A DNA stretch of 64,000 bases from Allomuricauda sp. Its GTDB lineage: Bacteria; Bacteroidota; Bacteroidia; Flavobacteriales; Flavobacteriaceae. Positions 34,315 to 42,673 of this stretch are shown in pieces; position 1 is the first letter of the stretch; every line of letters begins with the position of its first letter. Both the position numbers and the translations under genes were made by a program. The notes under the pieces are model-generated. The model was not told where the DNA came from. It searched no databases and saw only the letters and a program-made list of their open reading frames with translations. The stretch covers positions 124,001-188,000 of the forward strand of contig RHLF01000002.1 in the NCBI GenBank assembly GCA_003712125.1. Direction: 5' to 3'.

Positions 34315-35679
34315 TTAACCGAGAGTAAGGGCAAGCTTGGCTTTTTGAATCGATTTTCTCAATATCTGTTGCGTTTCTAAGGTGTCTTTTTGGGGTATAA
34401 GATGGGGTCTTATATCGTTATTCGAATTAATTTCCAAATAGTCATCTATAAAACCATACCCTAAATAGGTGCCATTTTCGATGAGTATAAATGCTGATTC
34501 GGTCTGTGTTCTTCCCTTTTGTTTCAGAATAAGGGTATCGTTGTCCGCCTTGAGCGAATCAATGGCCTGTCGTACTTTTTCATTGTATGCCTCAATTGTC
34601 CCTACTGTGCTACATATGCCATCACATTGTGAACCCGCGTAATTGCGGCAATCGGAAGTTGAATCCAAAAGTTGGCAAAATTTTGGGCAAAGCTCAAATT
34701 TGATACATAGGTCATGAAGAAAACTGCGGCATTCCCCTACAGCGTAAAGAACCGCCAACTGATTTTGAATTTGTTTGGCATGGGTATAGCCAAGACGCAC
34801 GATACCTCTTCGGTCTTCATAACTAAAAATCACATATTGTTTGGTAATGCGCTTCTGGGCACTATTAAATTTTGGAAAATGTTTTTTTATGGCTGCAGCT
34901 TCCATCAATAATGCTATGAGTTCACTGCCCGAAAGTTCAAAGTCGATATCGGTCACCTCTCGGCACATTCTAATTTCTTTGTTGCTTTTATCGTAAAAGT
35001 GCCCTAACACCCTTTTTTTTAAGTTGATGGCCTTACCTACATAAATAATGGTGCCGGTGCTGTTCTTGAAATAATAGATACCAGGAGCATGGGGTATGTT
35101 GTCGACAATTTTTCGATCAAGGTTTGGCGGCAAAGTGGCTTCTTGGCTTCGGGCATTTAAAAATTTGGCCACGGTAGTCTCGGCATCTGGTTTGCCAAGT
35201 AAGTGGTTAAATAAAGTCACTGTAGCGGCAGCATCACCACCAGCCCGGTGCCGGTCTGAGATGGCTATGCCAAGGGCGGTACAGAGCTTACCCAAACTAT
35301 ACGATCGCAAGCCTGGAATCAACTTGCGTGAAAGGCGAACGGTGCATAGTTTTTTGCGTACAAAATCCGTCCCGATTTGCCGAAACTCTTCTTTGATGAC
35401 GCCGTAATCAAAGTTTACCGAATGGGCAACAAAAATGCTGTCTTTGGTCATGTCGTAAACGGTCGGGGCAATTTCTTGGAAGGTCGGTGCACTGGCCACC
35501 ATCTGGTCATCAATTCCTGTAAGGCCCGTGATAAAATACGGAATGGGGCATTCAGGATTCACCAAACTGGTAAATTCATCAACTACTTGCACACCATCAT
35601 ATTTAAAAATGGCTATCTCGGTTATTTTGTTCCCTTTGATGCCATTTCCAGTGGTTTCTATGTCGATAATAGTATACAA
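34315..35679 (-). CDS. DnaQ-like exonuclease fused to a UvrC-type GIY-YIG nuclease
   Basis: About 454 residues if it starts at the TTG at 35679, where the protein reads YTIIDIETTG right after the start. The frame runs to a TTG at 35733, but that lies inside a terminator hairpin, so I reject it. The first half is a 3'-5' exonuclease domain with DIETTG, FVAHSVNFDYG (His and Asp) and HRAGGDAAATV. The second half is a GIY-YIG domain (GIYYFKNSTGTIIYVGKA, then RVLGHF), like the N-terminal nuclease of UvrC or Cho. This pair of domains is seen in other Bacteroidota and suggests a repair nuclease. Cys-rich residues near 365 (CRNYAGSQCDGICS) are conserved-looking. Confidence 0.88.
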   Translation of the reverse strand: MYTIIDIETTGNGIKGNKITEIAIFKYDGVQVVDEFTSLVNPECPIPYFITGLTGIDDQMVASAPTFQEIAPTVYDMTKDSIFVAHSVNFDYGVIKEEFRQIGTDFVRKKLCTVRLSRKLIPGLRSYSLGKLCTALGIAISDRHRAGGDAAATVTLFNHLLGKPDAETTVAKFLNARSQEATLPPNLDRKIVDNIPHAPGIYYFKNSTGTIIYVGKAINLKKRVLGHFYDKSNKEIRMCREVTDIDFELSGSELIALLMEAAAIKKHFPKFNSAQKRITKQYVIFSYEDRRGIVRLGYTHAKQIQNQLAVLYAVGECRSFLHDLCIKFELCPKFCQLLDSTSDCRNYAGSQCDGICSTVGTIEAYNEKVRQAIDSLKADNDTLILKQKGRTQTESAFILIENGTYLGYGFIDDYLEINSNNDIRPHLIPQKDTLETQQILRKSIQKAKLALTLG

Positions 35680-35718
35680 TTGCCGCTTCAATGAATGGAC
35701 ATTGAAGTTAGGTATAAA

Positions 35719-35746
35719 GAAAAAAGCCACCAAATAGGTGGCTTTT
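35719..35746 (-). terminator. Rho-independent terminator of the 43-residue gene
   Basis: Read on the minus strand, AAAAGCCACC pairs with GGTGGCTTTT around a five-base loop, then T-rich sequence. It starts 20 bases after the stop of the micro-gene at 35766 and lies upstream of the exonuclease start. Confidence 0.75.
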
Positions 35747-35765
35747 AGTATTTTTAGTTTATGAT

Positions 35766-35897
35766 TTATAAGGGTATCTCTCTACTCAATACGCCCATGA
35801 TAAAATAGACCGTTATTGAAATGATCAAACAGCTGATGGCTGCAAGACGGTTCGAAGGTGTAAACTCCTTTTTTAATTTTAATACAAGAACTTTCAT
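35766..35897 (-). CDS. 43-residue single-helix membrane protein
   Basis: An ATG at 35897 opens a 43-codon frame with a basic N-terminus (MKVLVLKLKKEFTPSNR) and one hydrophobic helix (about 19-38, LAAISCLIISITVYFIMGVL), closed by TAA at 35766. A -7-like box GAACTTTG lies on the same strand at 35914-35921, and a terminator hairpin follows at 35719-35746. Promoter, frame and terminator together make a complete unit. No family recognised. Confidence 0.6.
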   Translation of the reverse strand: MKVLVLKLKKEFTPSNRLAAISCLIISITVYFIMGVLSREIPL

Positions 35898-36094
35898 TTG
35901 GGGAATTTTTTTACAAAGTTCTGCTATTCATGGCCTTGGGGTCGATAAATTCGATGAGATCAAGTATATAATGGACCATGTCGACCTTGAACGATGTTCA
36001 TCGATTTTACCCGTGTTTTATCGAATTTCAAAACTGCCCATTGGCAAGCACGAGGAAGTATGCAAGCCCTACTTCGAAAGAACGCCCCTAATTT

Positions 36095-36379
36095 TCAATC
36101 CCCATAGGTGAGTCGCTCTCGGATACCGCCGCTGGCTCGGTGGATCACAACATCGGCCTTGTACTTTTTTGCCAAGCTCTTGGCCTTTCGAATGGCGGTG
36201 CTTTGCTTTCTGTGTTTGCTGGTGACCCGCTTATTGCCTTCGCGTCTTACCGCCCAACCGTCTTCATAGGGCACCACATGTTGGTGCCAAGTTCGTTTCC
36301 TTTTACTGCTTTGGGCACTGTTCAAGAAGACCTCGATGAGCTCGATCAAGGTGCGTAGCCACGATTTACCTTTCGCCAT
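36095..36379 (-). CDS. DUF2188 family protein
   Basis: A 94-residue basic protein from the ATG at 36379; the frame is open upstream to 36481 but without a better start. The C-terminal half (about 32-94) is the DUF2188 motif: HQHVVPYEDGWAVRREGNKR, then AIRKAKSLAKKYKADVVIHRASGGIRER. The family is small and uncharacterised and is often found in accessory regions. It lies between the 43-residue gene and ssrA. Between 35898 and 36094 I see no other gene on either strand. Confidence 0.75.
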   Translation of the reverse strand: MAKGKSWLRTLIELIEVFLNSAQSSKRKRTWHQHVVPYEDGWAVRREGNKRVTSKHRKQSTAIRKAKSLAKKYKADVVIHRASGGIRERLTYGD

Positions 36380-36576
36380 AACTATGGGTTGTTGGTTTCG
36401 AAGATACTGGTATTCGCGGACTTCAGATGAATCAGGGCGAACACCGCTATTTAGCTCCCATACTGCATATACAACTGCCAATATTTTTTAAAATTGATGT
36501 CAAAAAACATCAAAACCGATTCAAGTAAACTTGATGGGTTTCTTATGCTCTTGCCTTATGGCAGCTGTAAGTGATT

Positions 36577-36675
36577 GTGGAGCCGGAGACGGCCGAGCGT
36601 TTAGAAAAGGTCTAGTAGACCTTTATAGTGAAGGAGCGAGTTTGCGTATTGGCTTTCGAATCCCGAAGGCGCAAC
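36577..36675. other. possible recombination scar / tRNA-Ser-like remnant next to ssrA
   Basis: Twelve bases (GTGGAGCCGGAG, 36577-36588) repeat the 3' end of ssrA at 36708-36719 in the same orientation. The bases after them (GGAGACGGCCGAGCG) look like the 5' half of a serine tRNA, and TTCGAATCCC at 36656 resembles a T-loop, but no T-stem pairing holds. A near-palindrome AAAGGTCTA-G-TAGACCTTT lies at 36606-36624. Together with the rest of 36380-36675 this stretch holds no open gene. ssrA 3' ends are common integration sites, so this may be an old scar. Confidence 0.3.
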
Positions 36676-36704
36676 AAAAAAAGCTACCAAACAGGTAGCT
36701 TTTT
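36676..36704 (-). terminator. Rho-independent terminator of ssrA
   Basis: On the minus strand GCTACC pairs with GGTAGC around a five-base loop, flanked by A and T tracts, directly after the tmRNA 3' end. Confidence 0.8.
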
Positions 36705-36705
36705 G

Positions 36706-37105
36706 TAGTGGAGCCGGAGGGATTCGAACCCTCGTCCAAACAAGCAATAACAAAGCTTTCTACATGCTTAGTTTTGGTTCAGTTTTCGACATACGACCGA
36801 CCCAAAACAGCCTATCGTATGCTTAGCTTCTTAAGTTTAGAATTTCTATCGAAGCCTTAGAAATTCTGTGTTGACTTTTATGGTGCTCCAAAAAAGGTCG
36901 CCGTCAACAAGGGCTACCAAGGAACATTTAGCTTTCCGCCCTAGGCGGACTAGGCTAAGACTTACTATAATTCAGTCGATTAAGCAGCTAAAGCGTAGTT
37001 AGACTCGCCATTTAAAAGTGTGGGATATTGAATTTACGAGCATCATTCCCATAGCTCGGCATGCTTACATTGCCATTGGTCTCGCTGTCAAAACCAGTCG
37101 GCCCC
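36706..37105 (-). ncRNA. ssrA: tmRNA (transfer-messenger RNA)
   Basis: On the minus strand the 5' end GGGGCCGACTGG pairs with the 3' end CGGCTCC to form the acceptor stem, including the G3-U pair recognised by alanyl-tRNA synthetase. The 3' T-arm reads GAGGGTTCGAATCCCTC. After the acceptor stem the DNA reads ACTA, so a full CCA is not encoded and must be added. The tag frame (36980-37009, minus) is GESNYALAA plus stop, preceded by the resume codon GGC. tmRNA rescues stalled ribosomes and tags the product for degradation with SmpB. A -7 box lies upstream at 37136-37143 and a terminator follows. Confidence 0.96.
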
Positions 37106-37135
37106 AATATTTTCAATGAACTTTTTTCGGGAGGG

Positions 37136-37143
37136 CAAAGTTA
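37136..37143 (-). promoter_or_regulatory. -7 promoter box of ssrA
   Basis: On the minus strand TAACTTTG matches TAnnTTTG and lies 30 bases before the mature 5' end of tmRNA, leaving room for a processed leader. Confidence 0.45.
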
Positions 37144-37225
37144 ATCAATTATCTGCCCTCGGCAGAAAAGTTTGTTTACCCTTCACAATCCCCTTATTTT
37201 CGGCAATAATTATACCATTTACTTC

Positions 37226-38425
37226 ATGAAGTTCGGAATTATTAGAGAGCGAAAGAACCCCCCTGATAAACGCGTAGTACTTTCCCCATCACTTTGTCAG
37301 GCAGTCATGCAAAAACATCCTGAGGCCCAAATTATTGTTGAACCGTCACCCATTCGGGTTTTTTCTGATGAGGAATACCGAAATGCCGGAATTGAAGTGG
37401 CCCCTAAAATGGAGGAATGTGATGTACTGCTGGGGGTGAAGGAGGTTCCCATCAATGCACTGATTCCCAATAAAAAATACTTTTTCTTTTCGCATACGAT
37501 TAAAAAGCAGCCCTATAACCGTGATCTGCTTCGAGCCATTTTAGAAAAAAATATTGAGCTTTTTGACCATGAGGTAATTACCAATACAAAGGGCCAACGC
37601 TTGGTGGCCTTTGGCCGTTATGCCGGAATTGTTGGGGCCTACAATGGGATAAGGGCCTATGGTCTCAAATTTGACCTTTTTGAATTACCCAAGGCGGAAC
37701 ACTTAAAGGATCAACAGGCGCTGATCACCGAAATCAACAAAATCCAATTGCCTAATTGTAAAATCTTACTCACGGGTAAGGGACGTGTAGGTAATGGAGC
37801 CAGGGAAATGTTGGATGCCATGAACCTGAAACGCGTAACTGTTGCCGAATACCTAAATGAGGATTTTGATGAGGCTGTCTACTGTCAGATCGATGCATCA
37901 GAATATAACAAGCGAAAAGATGGGGTACGAGGTAACAAAGCTGATTTTTTTGCCAATCCTGAGGCGTATAAATCCAACTTTTTTCGGTTTGCCGAAGTAA
38001 CCGATTTTTATATTGCCGGACACTTTTATGGTGATGGGGCTCCCTTTCTCTACACACGTGACGATGCCAAACATCCTGATTTTAAAATAAAGGTTGTTGC
38101 AGATATTAGTTGTGATATTGACGGTCCCGTGGCAACTACGATCCAGCCCTCAACCATTGCCGATCCAATCTACGGCTATGAACCACATGAAGAAACGGTT
38201 ATCGATTATAAAAACAATGAGGCCATAGCTGTTATGGCGGTCGATAACTTGCCCGCTGAATTGCCGCGTGATGCCAGTAATGGCTTTGGTGATGCCTTCG
38301 CAAAATATGTTATACCCTCCTTTTTTAATGATGATGAAGAGGGTATTTTGGAACGGTCGCAAATGACGCGAAACGGGAAGCTCACCCAAGCATTTTCATA
38401 TCTCAAGGACTATGTAGGTAAGTGA
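37226..38425 (+). CDS. lysine/saccharopine (alanine dehydrogenase-like) NAD(P) dehydrogenase
   Basis: About 399 residues from the ATG at 37226 (MKFGIIRERKNPPDKRVVLSP); the open frame begins 18 codons earlier without a better start. It belongs to the alanine dehydrogenase/PNT superfamily: substrate motif RVVLSP (about 15-20), KEVPINALIPNKKYFFFSHTIKKQ (about 72-95), nucleotide-binding ILLTGKGRVGNGAREML (about 180-196) and VVADISCDIDGPVA. The pattern is that of the saccharopine dehydrogenase (NAD, lysine-forming) LYS1-like group. The substrate is not proven, since lysine pathway neighbours are absent. The gene stands alone after ssrA. Confidence 0.85.
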   Translation: MKFGIIRERKNPPDKRVVLSPSLCQAVMQKHPEAQIIVEPSPIRVFSDEEYRNAGIEVAPKMEECDVLLGVKEVPINALIPNKKYFFFSHTIKKQPYNRDLLRAILEKNIELFDHEVITNTKGQRLVAFGRYAGIVGAYNGIRAYGLKFDLFELPKAEHLKDQQALITEINKIQLPNCKILLTGKGRVGNGAREMLDAMNLKRVTVAEYLNEDFDEAVYCQIDASEYNKRKDGVRGNKADFFANPEAYKSNFFRFAEVTDFYIAGHFYGDGAPFLYTRDDAKHPDFKIKVVADISCDIDGPVATTIQPSTIADPIYGYEPHEETVIDYKNNEAIAVMAVDNLPAELPRDASNGFGDAFAKYVIPSFFNDDEEGILERSQMTRNGKLTQAFSYLKDYVGK

Positions 38426-38516
38426 CAGGTTGTTAACCAAATACGTTACTTATTAACAATGAGTTGGATACGGATCTACTTTTTATATCTTCCAGCACCT
38501 TTGAAGATAAGACCAA

Positions 38517-38792
38517 GTGAAATTCAATTGGATTTTTTCCAAAAAAGCTGACCAAAACCAAAAGAAGCGCTGTATTGAGCTCGAATATACCCTTCGGCCA
38601 AGAATCACTAGATTTTTACTGGAACGTTTTGAAAACGAATGTGGAGGAGACTTTTCGAATTTTTACTTTGACGTAGATGTCCACACAGAGCGCGTTTGGG
38701 TCAATACCCGCACTCCCCACGAATTGGCCGCTAAATTAAGCACCGATTTTGATGTGGTCATCAATGGCGACCGCAGACTGTCCATTGCCTAA
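38517..38792 (+). CDS. 91-residue protein of unknown function
   Basis: It starts with GTG (KFNWIFSKKADQ), and no ATG is better placed. The protein is soluble, with a helix around RITRFLLERFENEC (about 30-43) and a beta region. No family recognised. It lies between the dehydrogenase gene and a DUF1801 gene. Confidence 0.5.
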   Translation: MKFNWIFSKKADQNQKKRCIELEYTLRPRITRFLLERFENECGGDFSNFYFDVDVHTERVWVNTRTPHELAAKLSTDFDVVINGDRRLSIA

Positions 38793-38849
38793 TGCGACAC
38801 CCTCTTTTTACTACTATACGTAACTTTGGTCCTTGTCAATCCCTATTGC

Positions 38850-39221
38850 ATGAATCCTGCTGAAGAATATATTTTAAACCAACAAGAGCCCTTTCGAAGT
38901 ATTATTCTTCATTTAAGGGCTGTGATAGAGGCTGTTATTCCTGAGGTTGCCATGAAATACAAATGGGGTATTCCTTGTTTTTATGCCGGTAAGCAGCCCA
39001 TTTGCTATGTGAATTCGGTCGCTAAAAAGGGCTACGTGGATATCGCCTTTTGGAATTCGGCCCATTTGACAAAACACATCGAGCTCATGGTGACCAAAGA
39101 CCGCAAAGTGGTCAAATCACTGCGCTATAATAGCTTGGAAGAAATTAACGATGAGGTCCTCATTGCGGTATTGCAGGAAGCTTACGCCCTAAAAGAAAAA
39201 GGGTTTTACAAACGCAATTAA
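38850..39221 (+). CDS. DUF1801 (YdhG-like) family protein
   Basis: A 123-residue protein from the ATG at 38850; an in-frame TTG eight codons upstream is less likely. The domain shows NPAEEYILNQQEPFRSIILHLRAVI, the EVAMKYKWGIPCFYAGKQPICYV segment and DIAFWNSAHL, typical of DUF1801. The fold is that of YdhG-like proteins; function unknown. It converges on kdsA with a four-base overlap. Confidence 0.83.
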   Translation: MNPAEEYILNQQEPFRSIILHLRAVIEAVIPEVAMKYKWGIPCFYAGKQPICYVNSVAKKGYVDIAFWNSAHLTKHIELMVTKDRKVVKSLRYNSLEEINDEVLIAVLQEAYALKEKGFYKRN

Positions 39222-40036
39222 AATGCGTTGACTGTATTTCGAAGCGCGACCAAATCTGTCAATAATTTTTCGAGCAAACTAAGATCTAACATATTGGCCC
39301 CATCACTCTTGGCATTGGCCGGGTCAAAATGGGTTTCCATAAACAGTCCATCTACGCCTGCGGCAATGCCCGCTTTGGCCATAGTACCAATAAGGGCAGG
39401 TCTTCCACCGGTCACCCCCGAACTTTGGTTGGGTTGTTGCAAAGAGTGGGTCACATCCAATACCACAGGAGCGTATTGTTTCATCGTTGGAACACCTCTG
39501 AAATCAACCACCATATCTTGGTAGCCGAACATGGTGCCACGTTCCGTGATCAGCACTTGTTCATTTTTGGTGTCGGTCACTTTGGTCACCGCATGTTTCA
39601 TGCTTTCAGGACTCATAAATTGTCCTTTCTTAAGGTTGACCACTTTTCCCGTTTCGGCCGCGGCAACCACCAAATCGGTTTGGCGCACCAAAAAAGCAGG
39701 AATTTGCAGCACATCGACATACTCGGCTGCCATGGTAGCATCTGATACCTCATGAATATCAGTAACGGTTGGAACTTTGAAAGTTTCCGATACTTTTCTG
39801 AGAATTTTCAATGCCTTTTCATCCCCAATACCGGTAAAAGAATCAATTCGGCTTCGGTTGGCCTTTTTGAAACTCCCCTTAAAAATGTAGGGGATTTTTA
39901 AGGTATCGGTCACCTTGACAATATGTTCAGCAATACGCATGGCCATGTCCTCCCCCTCAATGGCACAGGGCCCCGAGAGCAAAAAGAAGTTATCTGACTG
40001 GGCGTGGTTTAGTTGCGGAATCTTGGCTAAATCCAT
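39218..40036 (-). CDS. kdsA: 3-deoxy-8-phosphooctulonate synthase KdsA
   Basis: About 272 residues from the ATG at 40036; a TTG six codons earlier is in frame. The enzyme condenses arabinose-5-phosphate with phosphoenolpyruvate to KDO-8-phosphate for lipid A-core synthesis. Seen: LLSGPCAIEGEDMAM (about 19-33), IFKGSFKKANRSRIDSFTGIG, a KVVNLKKGQFMSP segment, ITERGTMFGY, VVDFRGVPTMK, LDVTHSLQQPN and METHFDPANAKSDG. The PCAIE cysteine suggests the metal-dependent type. The start is head-to-head with typA. Confidence 0.97.
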   Translation of the reverse strand: MDLAKIPQLNHAQSDNFFLLSGPCAIEGEDMAMRIAEHIVKVTDTLKIPYIFKGSFKKANRSRIDSFTGIGDEKALKILRKVSETFKVPTVTDIHEVSDATMAAEYVDVLQIPAFLVRQTDLVVAAAETGKVVNLKKGQFMSPESMKHAVTKVTDTKNEQVLITERGTMFGYQDMVVDFRGVPTMKQYAPVVLDVTHSLQQPNQSSGVTGGRPALIGTMAKAGIAAGVDGLFMETHFDPANAKSDGANMLDLSLLEKLLTDLVALRNTVNAF

Positions 40037-40051
40037 CAAAAATATTTTTTG

Positions 40052-40059
40052 CAAAGTTA
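40052..40059 (-). promoter_or_regulatory. -7 promoter box of kdsA
   Basis: On the minus strand TAACTTTG, 15 bases before the kdsA ATG at 40036. It sits in the 88-base gap shared with typA. Confidence 0.45.
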
Positions 40060-40098
40060 CTTTTTTGCCCCTTATGATTTAATTGGATAAAAACAATG

Positions 40099-40106
40099 TA
40101 ATTTTG
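40099..40106 (+). promoter_or_regulatory. -7 promoter box of typA
   Basis: TAATTTTG, 18 bases before the typA ATG at 40125; matches TAnnTTTG. The two promoters in this gap fire in opposite directions. Confidence 0.45.
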
Positions 40107-40124
40107 CAGCCTCAAAACAAGGCC

Positions 40125-41924
40125 ATGCAGAAGATTAAGAACATTGCCATTATTGCACACGTTGACCACGGAAAGACCACCTTGGTTGACAAAATCATGT
40201 ATCACTGCCAATTATTTCGTGAAAATGAAAATAAAGGTGATTTGATACTTGACAACAATGATTTGGAACGGGAACGTGGTATTACCATTGTTTCGAAAAA
40301 TGTTTCTGTCCTGTATAAGGATACCAAGATCAATATCATTGACACCCCTGGTCACGCCGATTTTGGAGGTGAGGTTGAACGTGTTCTAAATATGGCAGAT
40401 GGCGTACTACTGCTTGTGGATGCTTTTGAAGGACCCATGCCCCAAACGCGATTTGTATTGCAAAAAGCAATTGACTTGGGGTTGAAACCCTGCGTAGTGA
40501 TCAATAAGGTGGATAAGGAAAATTGTGACCCTGAAGGGGTACATGAAAAAGTGTTCGATTTGATGTTTGAATTGGGTGCAGAAGAATGGCAATTGGACTT
40601 TCCCACAGTTTATGGATCAGCGAAACAAGGTTGGATGAGTGAAGATTGGCAAAAACCTGAGGAAGATATAGCTTCTTTGCTCGACATGGTTTTAGAACAT
40701 GTGCCTGAATTTAAGCCCGAAACAGGAACAACCCAAATGCTGATAACTTCATTGGATTTCTCTTCATTTACGGGTCGAATCGCCATTGGACGACTCACAC
40801 GAGGCATGCTTAGGGAAGGACAACAGGTTACCTTGGTAAAACGTGATGGAACTCCTGTGAAGTCACGTATTAAGGAAGTTTATGTTTTTGATGGATTGGG
40901 CCGCAAGAAGGTTCAAGAAGTACAAACGGGAGATATATGTGCTTTGGTTGGAATGGATGGTTTTGATATTGGCGATACTGTGGCTGATTTCGAGAATCCG
41001 GAAGGGCTTAAAACCATTGCTATTGACGAGCCAACCATGAGTATGTTATTTACCATAAATGACAGTCCGTTTTTCGGAAAGGACGGAAAGTTTGTTACTT
41101 CTCGTCACATCAAAGAACGCTTGGAGAAAGAGTTGGAGAAAAACTTGGCCCTACGTGTTGAAGAAACCGATAGTGCCGATAAATTCATGGTTTTTGGTCG
41201 TGGTGTATTGCACCTTTCGGTATTGATCGAAACGATGAGGCGAGAAGGCTATGAACTTCAGATTGGACAGCCTCAGGTAATCATTAAAGAGATTGACGGT
41301 CAAAAATGCGAACCGGTTGAGCAATTAACGGTTGATTTGCCAGAAGAAGTTTCTGGAAAGGCGGTTGAAATGGTTTCAATCAGAAAAGGGGAAATGGTGA
41401 GTATGGAAGCCAAGGGATCTCGAATGCTGTGTGAATTTGTTATTCCATCACGGGGTATTATCGGTTTGCGAAATCAAATGTTGACCGCAACGGCCGGTGA
41501 AGCGATCATGGCGCACAGATTTTTGGAATACCAACCCTGGAAAGGTGAAATAGCTGGGCGCATCAATGGCTCATTGGTATCCATGGAAAACGGAACGGCC
41601 ATACCATATTCCATAGATAAACTGCAAGAACGAGGTAAGTTTTTTATTGATCCGGGAGAAGATATTTACGAAGGACAGGTAATTGGTGAAAATTCACGGC
41701 AAGATGATATGGTCGTTAATGTCACCAAAACTAAAAAATTGACAAACGTGCGAGCCGCAGGTTCAGATGATAAATCTAAAATTGTACCTGCCCTGAAGTT
41801 TTCTTTGGAAGAAGCCTTGGAATATATTCAAAAAGACGAGTTGGTTGAGGTAACCCCAAACCATCTTCGCCTGCGTAAAATATATTTAAAGGAGGTTGAC
41901 CGGAAACGGAATAAAGCCGACTAG
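40125..41924 (+). CDS. typA: translational GTPase TypA/BipA
   Basis: About 599 residues from the ATG at 40125 (MQKIKNIAIIAHVDHGKTTL), matching the family length. G motifs: AHVDHGKTTL (G1), RERGITI (G2, about 60), DTPGHADFGGEVER (G3) and NKVDKEN (G4). Elongation-factor-like domains II and III and the TypA C-terminal domain (EGQVIGENSRQDDMVVNVT) are present. BipA binds 70S ribosomes and helps 50S assembly and stress responses. Its last four bases overlap the convergent kinase gene. It is divergent from kdsA. Confidence 0.98.
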   Translation: MQKIKNIAIIAHVDHGKTTLVDKIMYHCQLFRENENKGDLILDNNDLERERGITIVSKNVSVLYKDTKINIIDTPGHADFGGEVERVLNMADGVLLLVDAFEGPMPQTRFVLQKAIDLGLKPCVVINKVDKENCDPEGVHEKVFDLMFELGAEEWQLDFPTVYGSAKQGWMSEDWQKPEEDIASLLDMVLEHVPEFKPETGTTQMLITSLDFSSFTGRIAIGRLTRGMLREGQQVTLVKRDGTPVKSRIKEVYVFDGLGRKKVQEVQTGDICALVGMDGFDIGDTVADFENPEGLKTIAIDEPTMSMLFTINDSPFFGKDGKFVTSRHIKERLEKELEKNLALRVEETDSADKFMVFGRGVLHLSVLIETMRREGYELQIGQPQVIIKEIDGQKCEPVEQLTVDLPEEVSGKAVEMVSIRKGEMVSMEAKGSRMLCEFVIPSRGIIGLRNQMLTATAGEAIMAHRFLEYQPWKGEIAGRINGSLVSMENGTAIPYSIDKLQERGKFFIDPGEDIYEGQVIGENSRQDDMVVNVTKTKKLTNVRAAGSDDKSKIVPALKFSLEEALEYIQKDELVEVTPNHLRLRKIYLKEVDRKRNKAD

Positions 41925-42673
41925 TCCTTTTTTACCTTCAATCGGTAACAGGCCGAAGCTGCCCCAATAATACCGGCATGGTTTTGCAATACAGCAGGGG
42001 TAACCGGAGTATCTATGGTTATACAGGCCTTGAACTCATCCCAATCTTTTGAGGCCCCACCGCCTAAGATGATATGATCAGGGGAGACCAAAAGCTCTAC
42101 GATCTTCAAGAACTTATTAAAGCGTTTGCCCCATTTTTTATAACTGAGGCCTTCGCGATCCATGGCTGAACCTGCTGCCCAGGTTTCTATTTTTTTGAAT
42201 TCCTTATAAGGGATTTGGCCTAATTCAAAGTTGGGAATCAACCTTCCATTTAAAAACGCTCCGCTACCCAATCCGGTGCCTATGGTAATGATGAGTACAA
42301 ATCCTGATAAATCTCGTCCCATGCCATAGTTCATGACCGCGTGCCCTGCGGCATCGGCATCATTCACCACTTTAAAGGGCAGACCAGTGGTATCCTCAAA
42401 AAGCTTGTCCACATCAACTCCCAACCAAGATGCGTCTAAATTTCCAGGAGATTTGCAGATCCCATTTTTGATTACGGTAGGAAAACCGCACCCGACTGGG
42501 CCGTTATAGTCAAAATGTTCGACCAATTGTTTAATTACTTGTGCCATGGCCTTTGGCTCCCTAGATTTCGGGGTGGGTATGCGATGTCGTTTGGTAATCA
42601 TTTCCCCTGTTTCAACATTTACAAGGGCGCCTTTCATGCCGGATCCACCAACATCAATGCCGAGAATTTCCAT
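41921..42673 (-). CDS. ROK family polyphosphate-glucose phosphotransferase-like protein
   Basis: A 250-residue sugar kinase from the ATG at 42673 (MEILGIDVGGSGMKGALVN). ATP/polyphosphate loop DVGGSGMKG, sugar motif WLGVDVDKLFEDTTGLPFKVVNDADAAG (the VNDADAAG Asp is catalytic, about residue 118) and GTGLGSGAF (about 141). Both the short length and the SPGNLDASWLGVDV-like segment resemble polyphosphate glucokinases (PPGK) more than ATP-dependent ROK kinases. Phosphoryl donor is inferred. It lies between typA and an FtsE-like gene. Confidence 0.87.
   Translation of the reverse strand: MEILGIDVGGSGMKGALVNVETGEMITKRHRIPTPKSREPKAMAQVIKQLVEHFDYNGPVGCGFPTVIKNGICKSPGNLDASWLGVDVDKLFEDTTGLPFKVVNDADAAGHAVMNYGMGRDLSGFVLIITIGTGLGSGAFLNGRLIPNFELGQIPYKEFKKIETWAAGSAMDREGLSYKKWGKRFNKFLKIVELLVSPDHIILGGGASKDWDEFKACITIDTPVTPAVLQNHAGIIGAASACYRLKVKKD

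Noticed and set aside
35821-36111. 96-codon plus-strand frame across 35821-36111
   Set aside because: It overlaps the 43-residue gene on the other strand and the end of the DUF2188 gene, has no promoter-like box or recognisable domain, and its composition looks like a shadow frame.
36606-36624. AAAGGTCTA-G-TAGACCTTT near-palindrome
   Set aside because: Too short a loop for a terminator and no T-run; noted only as part of the ssrA-adjacent stretch.
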